DNA of 64,000 bases, taken from the NCBI GenBank assembly GCA_963978895.1, contig OZ022242.1:18505477-18569476 (forward strand). Direction: 5' to 3'. Shown here piece by piece: positions 60,201-64,000 of the stretch. The notes beneath the pieces were generated by a model. That model saw only the letters and a list, made by a program, of their open reading frames with translations, was not told the origin of the DNA and searched no databases. Positions within the stretch are counted from its first letter, which is position 1, and every line of letters begins with the position of its first letter. Source of the DNA: Erpobdella octoculata. Taxonomy: Eukaryota; Annelida; Clitellata; Hirudinida; Erpobdellidae. A program made the translations under genes and the position numbers.

Positions 60201-63200
60201 AGTTTTTTTGAATTTATATATATAATTTATTTATATAATTGTGTTTAATTTGTTTTATTTTAAAACAAAGATAATTGCTTTTTTAATTAAAAGTGTTTTT
60301 TAAAAATTTTTCAAATTTCAATAGAACGCGTTGGTATAAGGAACAAGCCATCAAATTTCAGCTTGATTGGATGACGACAAGTTATCAAATTTTCACTTTC
60401 AAGGTTTGCAAACATTCAAACAAGAAAGTAAGCAAGGAGGCATATGCAAGACCGGCGGTGTAGTTAATATAAAAGATTTAAAAACAAATTTTAAAAAATT
60501 TGGAATAAATGAACAACTGGCAAATCATGAAATATTTGTGAAAGAAACCTCGTTTTTACGGCTTACGTGTGTTTTCAAAAAAAAATCATTCCATTATAAT
60601 CATATTTTTTAATATTATGCGGCAATTATTTTCTTTATAGAGAATTATAGACCAATTACCTTGACTTCTGTCTGTTGCAGAATCCTGGAGTCGATTGTTA
60701 AAGACCACATCATGAGTTACTTTTTGCAGAACAATTTATTTACTCATTGTCAGTATGGTTTTCTCCCTGCAAGATCTACGACTTTGCAGCTCTTGAAGTT
60801 TCTGGATAAACTGACAGAGGCTATTGATTTAAATAAGGTTGTTGATGTCTTATACACAGATCTGGAAAAGGCTTTCGATAAAATATCACACAGCAGGCTT
60901 CTATATAAATTGGAGCAATATGGGGTTCATAAAAAACTGCTTAGTTGGATCGAAAACTATCTAAAAGGAAGAACCTTTAAAGTCAAAATAAACGATGATA
61001 CTTCAATGCTACTGCCGGTTTCCAGCGGTGTTCCTCAAGGAAGTATTTTGGGGCCTTTACTGTTTATTGTCTATATTAATGATATACAGATGGCATGTGA
61101 AGACTTTTTTCTATTCGCTGACGACGCAAAGTTTTACCGGGCTATTGAAGGCACTGACGATGTTTCCAAACTGCAAGCAAACATTAACAAAGCAATGGAA
61201 TGGTTTTGTAGATGGAGAATGAGTGTTAACTTGAATAAATGTTGTCTATTGAGAGTGGGGAGAAAAAAACAAGAGGTAGCCTACAAACTGTTGGATATAG
61301 CAAGAGTGAGTCATGAAATACCTATAACAAATAGTGTCTCAGATCTTGGCGTTGTGATTGATGCAGGACTGCAGTTCAAGGAGCACATTGAAAAAAGAGT
61401 AAATAAGGCCAACAGCTTGCTGGGTGTAATTGCAAGGAATTTCAAATATTTATCTGAGAGTGCATTTGTGTGCCTTTATAAATCTCTGGTTAGATCTCAG
61501 TTGGAATATGCGACCCCGGTCTGGAATCCATATAGGCAGGGCTTAATAAAAGCAATAGAGAAAGTCCAAAGAAGGGCAACAAGTCTGGTCCTGTCATGTA
61601 AAGGTCTGAGCTACGTAGAAAGACTAAAGAAACTGAAACTGCATTCGTTGGTGTATAGAAGGAGACGGGCAGACCTAATCTTACTCTATGATATGATGTC
61701 TGGTCGATTGCGGGAGGAGCATTGCCCTGCTGTGCAACTCTGTAGAGAAGTAAGACACGACTTCAAGTTGACCACTACGTTATCACATAAAGACTGCAGA
61801 AAGTTCTTCTTCAGCAATAGAGTCGTAGCTGACTGGAACAGTCTGCCGGGAGAAGTTGTGGAAGCGACAAACATTTCTATGTTTAAATCTTTGATAGATA
61901 ATTATTATGGCGATTTGGTTTTTAACTGCTGATGTTTTCAGTTTTGCTCAGAACTTAGAATAGGTAGAATTTGGACTGTTTTTGTTTGTAATGTCTTTGT
62001 TTAATGTATTTCATTTTTCGGCGAAGGGCTTGCCCGTGCTGAGTTTCAAATAAAAAAAAATAAAAAAATTTATTGCACTAAATTTTTGAATTATTATTAT
62101 CGGGTAAATTTTAACAAAAAACTTTGTTACGTGTTGATATCATGCAAAAAGGTTTAAACAAAAAGTTTCTAATGAGAAAAAAGAAAAACCATAACAAAAA
62201 GAAGTAAAAGAAAGATAAAGTGAAAAATGAAATAAAAAAAACAAAAATTAAGTTATTCCAGAGAGAAAAAATTTAGAAACAAATATAGAAAAAGATGACA
62301 AGAAAAAATAAAAACCAGATAAAACCAGAGCAAGGTCGGGTAAACCTGCTAGTGAGCATGAAATGCGCATATTTTACGCCGATTTGTCAGCGCTAAATAG
62401 TCAGCGCCCAATTGTCCTGAACTATATTGTCCTGGGCCGATTTGTCCGTTTTTCTGCGAATTGCCTTAGAACCCCGAATTCATAGCAGTTTAGTTATTTT
62501 TTTTACTTCTTCAAGCTTTTCTATCATACCTAAATGACGAGCAGACCATATGATAAATTTAAAAGAAGTTGTATTTCTTTCTCTCGCTCTTGATCTCTCT
62601 CTTTCATGATCTGCCTTCTTTTGCTTCCCCTCTTTCTCTCTTGTACACAATATATTTTCTCTAGAGACCTGTCATTTAAACAACCACATGATTTCTTTTT
62701 CCATCTCATAACCACGTGGAGTACTTTAGGGTGTCGTTATTCTTTCTAATAACCTAAATGTTTTTTATTTTTTATTAGGAACCAAAAAAAAGTTATTTTA
62801 GAAGTCTTTATAACTTGGACGGAACCTAAAAACCATGTTTGGTTTATAATTTTATTTTCTATTATTTGTTTATTGGAATGATGAGAACAGCAATTGGAAT
62901 GATAAAATAAAAAATTTCCCAAGGAAATTGCTTCCCATCTGTTTGTTTTTTAATACTTAAAATGCTTGAAAATTTCAGTCATTTTACAAAATGACTGGTT
63001 TGACACCTGAACTGTAACAAATATACATCATCTCATACCACAACACTTTACAGATTTATTTTCGGTTACAAACTCTTTGCGTCTAAAGTTTATTTTAATT
63101 TTCTAATAAACCTTAATTTATTAACATATAGAAATTTTTATAAACACTTAAAAATCAAATAAAAAGCAATTAAATAAATTTTTATTTTTTGCATTTTATT

Positions 63201-64000
63201 TTTATTTAAAAAACTTTATTTATATAACGTTCTTTAATTTTTTATCTGCAATTATTTTTAATTAAAAAATTTAAAACGTATTTTTTAATAGAAAATAAAA
63301 AAATTCCTATGCGCCAGAAAATGTCAGTGTCTGTGGCTCATTCATTATCATTAACACCATCATCATCATCAACATGATCACCAGCATCTACCCTCTATTT
63401 CATCATTATCATAACCACACCATGGTGAATATTCAGGAGGGTGACATGGTGAAAGCATCAGTGTTCTTCTCCGACGGTTACGTTCTGTCCATCATCATGT
63501 TCCTGATATGCATCCTCATGAGCACTTTCCAACAGGCCGGAAATTATATCGTCATCAGGGAGGGTGTCCGCATCAGGGGAGCTCTACAGGTTTGCTGGAG
63601 GGAAGGTGGATGGGTGGGTGAGTGGGTGATAATAATTTTGTGTGTGTGGGAAAACAAAGTAATTTGGATAAAATAAAATAAAAAAATCTGCGTTAAGGAC
63701 TTATGAAAAGATTCAATGGAGATTGATTGCGCTGTTTAACACTTATGTGGTTGCGTAAATGAATGATTAGGCACTTGAGTGTCTGGATTTTTGAACATGT
63801 GAGTGGCCGGTGAAGCAGTAACTAATATATCTAATAGAAATTTATATTTTATATTAGCTGCTCATGTACGGAAAAGTCCTTTGTCTGTCGTTGTGGAACT
63901 TTGCTTCAAAGACAATGACTATGTCAAACGTCGTTGGTCTTTTATCGATGGATGTCAACAACGTTCTTTTTTGTTCCTGCGTCATCCACTTCATCTGGCT
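48278..64000 (+). CDS. ABCC8/9: Sulfonylurea-receptor-type ABC transporter (ABCC8/9-like), first nine exons
   Basis: SUR proteins are ABC-fold subunits that surround and regulate Kir6 channels to form ATP-sensitive potassium channels in the plasma membrane. Exons: 48278-48497, 49052-49221, 50101-50286, 52259-52387, 55537-55716, 56257-56313, 56591-56794, 63437-63589 and 63858 to the window end; all borders and phases agree. The 480 residues cover TMD0, the L0 linker and the start of TMD1. Signatures: LSAFCGEYFNST...GNECF, where C50 and C70 have the same spacing as the disulfide pair C6/C26 of human SUR1 and an N-glycosylation sequon (N55) sits close to the SUR1 position; FPHHAIRWLLFLILI; AHLHLFIPHMVSVVG; RYAFFKKRRILKPPEYLAET; KATYFWMRSLVNQA; QAGNYIVIREGVRIRGALQ. 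The nucleotide-binding domains lie beyond the window. Compared with SUR1 there is a 43-residue N-terminal extension. Confidence 0.92.
49431..49656. repeat. 19-bp minisatellite, about 12 copies
   Basis: Unit ATAAATTATATTATATATT, perfect or nearly so, in the second ABCC intron. Confidence 0.96.
50756..50958. mobile_element. 203-bp MITE with long inverted ends and perfect 8-bp duplication
   Basis: The ends begin CAAGGATATCTTGATATAAC and are complementary for 36 bases with one mismatch (50757-50792 with 50922-50957). CTCATTAA flanks both sides (50748-50755 and 50959-50966). It lies in the third ABCC intron and has no coding capacity. Confidence 0.9.
51175..51206. repeat. 32-bp palindrome made of two MITE tips
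   Basis: CAAGGATATCTTGATA is followed at once by its near complement (TATCAAGACATCCTTG). These are the terminal 16 bases of the MITE 400 bp upstream, joined head to head with no interior. GGTTAAAAC occurs on both sides (51167-51175 and 51206-51214). Confidence 0.85.
51515..51757. repeat. 26-bp minisatellite, about 9 copies
   Basis: Unit AAATAAGTTAAGAAATAATA plus AACTAC, almost unchanged between copies. Confidence 0.97.
52388..52547. repeat. 26-bp minisatellite starting at an ABCC splice donor
   Basis: Unit TTGTTAGCTGGTTGTTCATT plus AAATAT, about six copies. The first GTTAGC of the array is the inferred splice donor of ABCC exon 4 (exon ends at 52387). Confidence 0.93.
52826..52986. repeat. 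19-bp minisatellite, about 8-9 copies
   Basis: Unit ATAGAAATGTGTTGGTAGT with rare substitutions. Confidence 0.97.
52987..55536. other. Fourth ABCC intron, transposon remnants
   Basis: About 53035-53230 and 53760-53890 resemble parts of the fold-back element at 59833-60480 (TTCAGGATTTGC, TTCACTTTCATGGTTTGCAA). At 54570-54915 a pair of GGCTGTCTAA-containing segments is inverted. 54780-55215 has scattered GTCCGGTGA-like words. The ORF at 53422-53658 (78 residues) has no recognisable domain. Nothing here is supported as a host gene. Confidence 0.5.
56795..57971. other. First part of the seventh ABCC intron
   Basis: AT-rich with (GT)n tracts near 57260-57300. No gene. An AG-bordered segment near 57600 is not needed to join exons 7 and 8, which are in phase and of the expected spacing. 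Confidence 0.55.
57972..59087 (-). mobile_element. 1.1-kb DNA element with GGGGAC ends and a C2H2-finger relic
   Basis: The ends AGGGGACGTCAATTTATTAT and complement AGGGGACATCCATTTATTAT are followed by GTCAACAA on both sides; a C-rich subterminal segment with GTCAACAAYTGTCAAAC occurs as a direct repeat near both ends. The - strand holds pieces of a protein: 58727-58530 with LPRSAKAFKILPHDLYCLSI and a C2H2 finger (CEIC, then H-x3-H), then, after a shift, RPKRVTAKRQIELMANIAHG (about 58500-58286). It is an internally deleted copy of a transposon whose superfamily I cannot name. TTAA at the right and TTTA at the left may be the target. Confidence 0.65.
59088..59832. other. AT-rich intron stretch
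   Basis: I see no gene or clear repeat apart from a short (TA)n run near 59817. Confidence 0.55.
59833..60480. mobile_element. Fold-back element with inverted arms of about 150 bp
   Basis: TAAATCTATTATACTTTAAC followed by GCCGGTCTTGC at the left is matched, inverted, by GCAAGACCGGCGGTGTAGTT and following bases at the right; similarity goes on through TTTGCAAACCTTGAAAGTGAAA and AAGCTGAAATTT. No coding capacity. Partial relatives are at about 53760-53890 and 47460-47560. Confidence 0.65.
60638..62069 (+). mobile_element. 5'-truncated LINE with intact reverse-transcriptase tail
   Basis: The element starts abruptly within the reverse transcriptase (ENYRPITLTS) and runs without a stop to 61932. 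Then come a short 3' end (GGCGAAGGGCTTGCCCGTGC, GAGTTTCAAATAAA) and an A-rich tail (about 62050-62068). The endonuclease and ORF1 are missing: a typical 5'-truncated insertion. It sits in the sense direction in the seventh ABCC intron. Confidence 0.88.
60661..61932 (+). CDS. Reverse transcriptase fragment of a CR1/Jockey-type LINE
   Basis: 423 residues in frame from the first methionine; the reading frame in fact opens slightly earlier (about 60640). Motifs: QYGFLPARSTTLQLL, VLYTDLEKAFDKISHSRLL, SSGVPQGSILGPLLFIVYIN, catalytic LFADDAKFYRA, WRMSVNLNKC, LGVVIDAGLQFKEH, then a thumb with RSQLEYATPVWNPY and VQRRATSLV. The C-terminus has the FFSNRVVADWNSLPGEVV signature. There is no ORF2 start, so it is not expected to be functional. 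Confidence 0.9.
   Translation: MTSVCCRILESIVKDHIMSYFLQNNLFTHCQYGFLPARSTTLQLLKFLDKLTEAIDLNKVVDVLYTDLEKAFDKISHSRLLYKLEQYGVHKKLLSWIENYLKGRTFKVKINDDTSMLLPVSSGVPQGSILGPLLFIVYINDIQMACEDFFLFADDAKFYRAIEGTDDVSKLQANINKAMEWFCRWRMSVNLNKCCLLRVGRKKQEVAYKLLDIARVSHEIPITNSVSDLGVVIDAGLQFKEHIEKRVNKANSLLGVIARNFKYLSESAFVCLYKSLVRSQLEYATPVWNPYRQGLIKAIEKVQRRATSLVLSCKGLSYVERLKKLKLHSLVYRRRRADLILLYDMMSGRLREEHCPAVQLCREVRHDFKLTTTLSHKDCRKFFFSNRVVADWNSLPGEVVEATNISMFKSLIDNYYGDLVFNC
62070..63436. other. Rest of the seventh ABCC intron
   Basis: At about 62329-62355 GAGCAAGGTCGGGTAAACC followed by TGCTAGT resembles a Helitron 3' end. At about 62385-62455 a degenerate tandem of ATTGTCCTGGGCCGATTTG-like words occurs. The remainder is AT-rich with no gene. 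Confidence 0.5.

Overview
The window is nuclear DNA of an invertebrate animal. Genes are split by GT-AG introns, coding exons are clearly richer in G+C than the very AT-rich spacers, and much of the sequence is transposons and tandem repeats. The phylum cannot be fixed from the sequence; the gene content and a fairly GC-rich codon choice fit a lophotrochozoan or similar marine invertebrate. I see no tRNA, rRNA, CRISPR or viral gene.

Three host genes lie on the + strand. (1) 5229-8515: the last three exons of ATG12, the ubiquitin-like autophagy conjugation protein; its first exon was not found. (2) 21457-35291: ten exons of a SEPTIN2-group septin, almost the whole protein, with one 10.2 kb intron filled by a hAT transposon and an intact LINE. 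(3) 48278 to the window end: the first nine exons of a sulfonylurea-receptor-type ABC transporter (ABCC8/9), the regulatory subunit of ATP-sensitive potassium channels. These genes have unrelated functions and show no sign of co-regulation.

Layout of the rest. 1-5200: tandem and hAT-derived repeats. 8500-21450: dense layers of decayed L2-like LINE, hAT relics, MITEs, Helitron-like ends, a 425 bp (TATG)n tract and a degenerate GC-rich minisatellite. 35300-48200: a 6 kb Mutator-like (MULE) transposon with minisatellite-type terminal inverted repeats, a short non-autonomous relative, and minisatellites. 48500-64000: the ABCC introns, holding many short-unit minisatellites, MITEs and a 5'-truncated LINE.

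The most interesting part is 37153-45417. A MULE (37162-43133) has a perfect 9 bp target duplication, a FLYWCH/MULE transposase, and terminal inverted repeats built of 8-11 tandem copies of a 15-16 bp unit. A second element (44265-45248) has the same repeat-array ends but no transposase, and a paralogous empty site for its insertion is found in the same window at about 9926-9933. The MULE transposase gene is itself interrupted near its 3' end by a 3.3 kb element (39088-42362) with 20 bp inverted ends and a 3 bp duplication; removing it restores the MULE reading frame exactly. This inner element carries a decayed gene for an unclassified, probably transposase-like protein.
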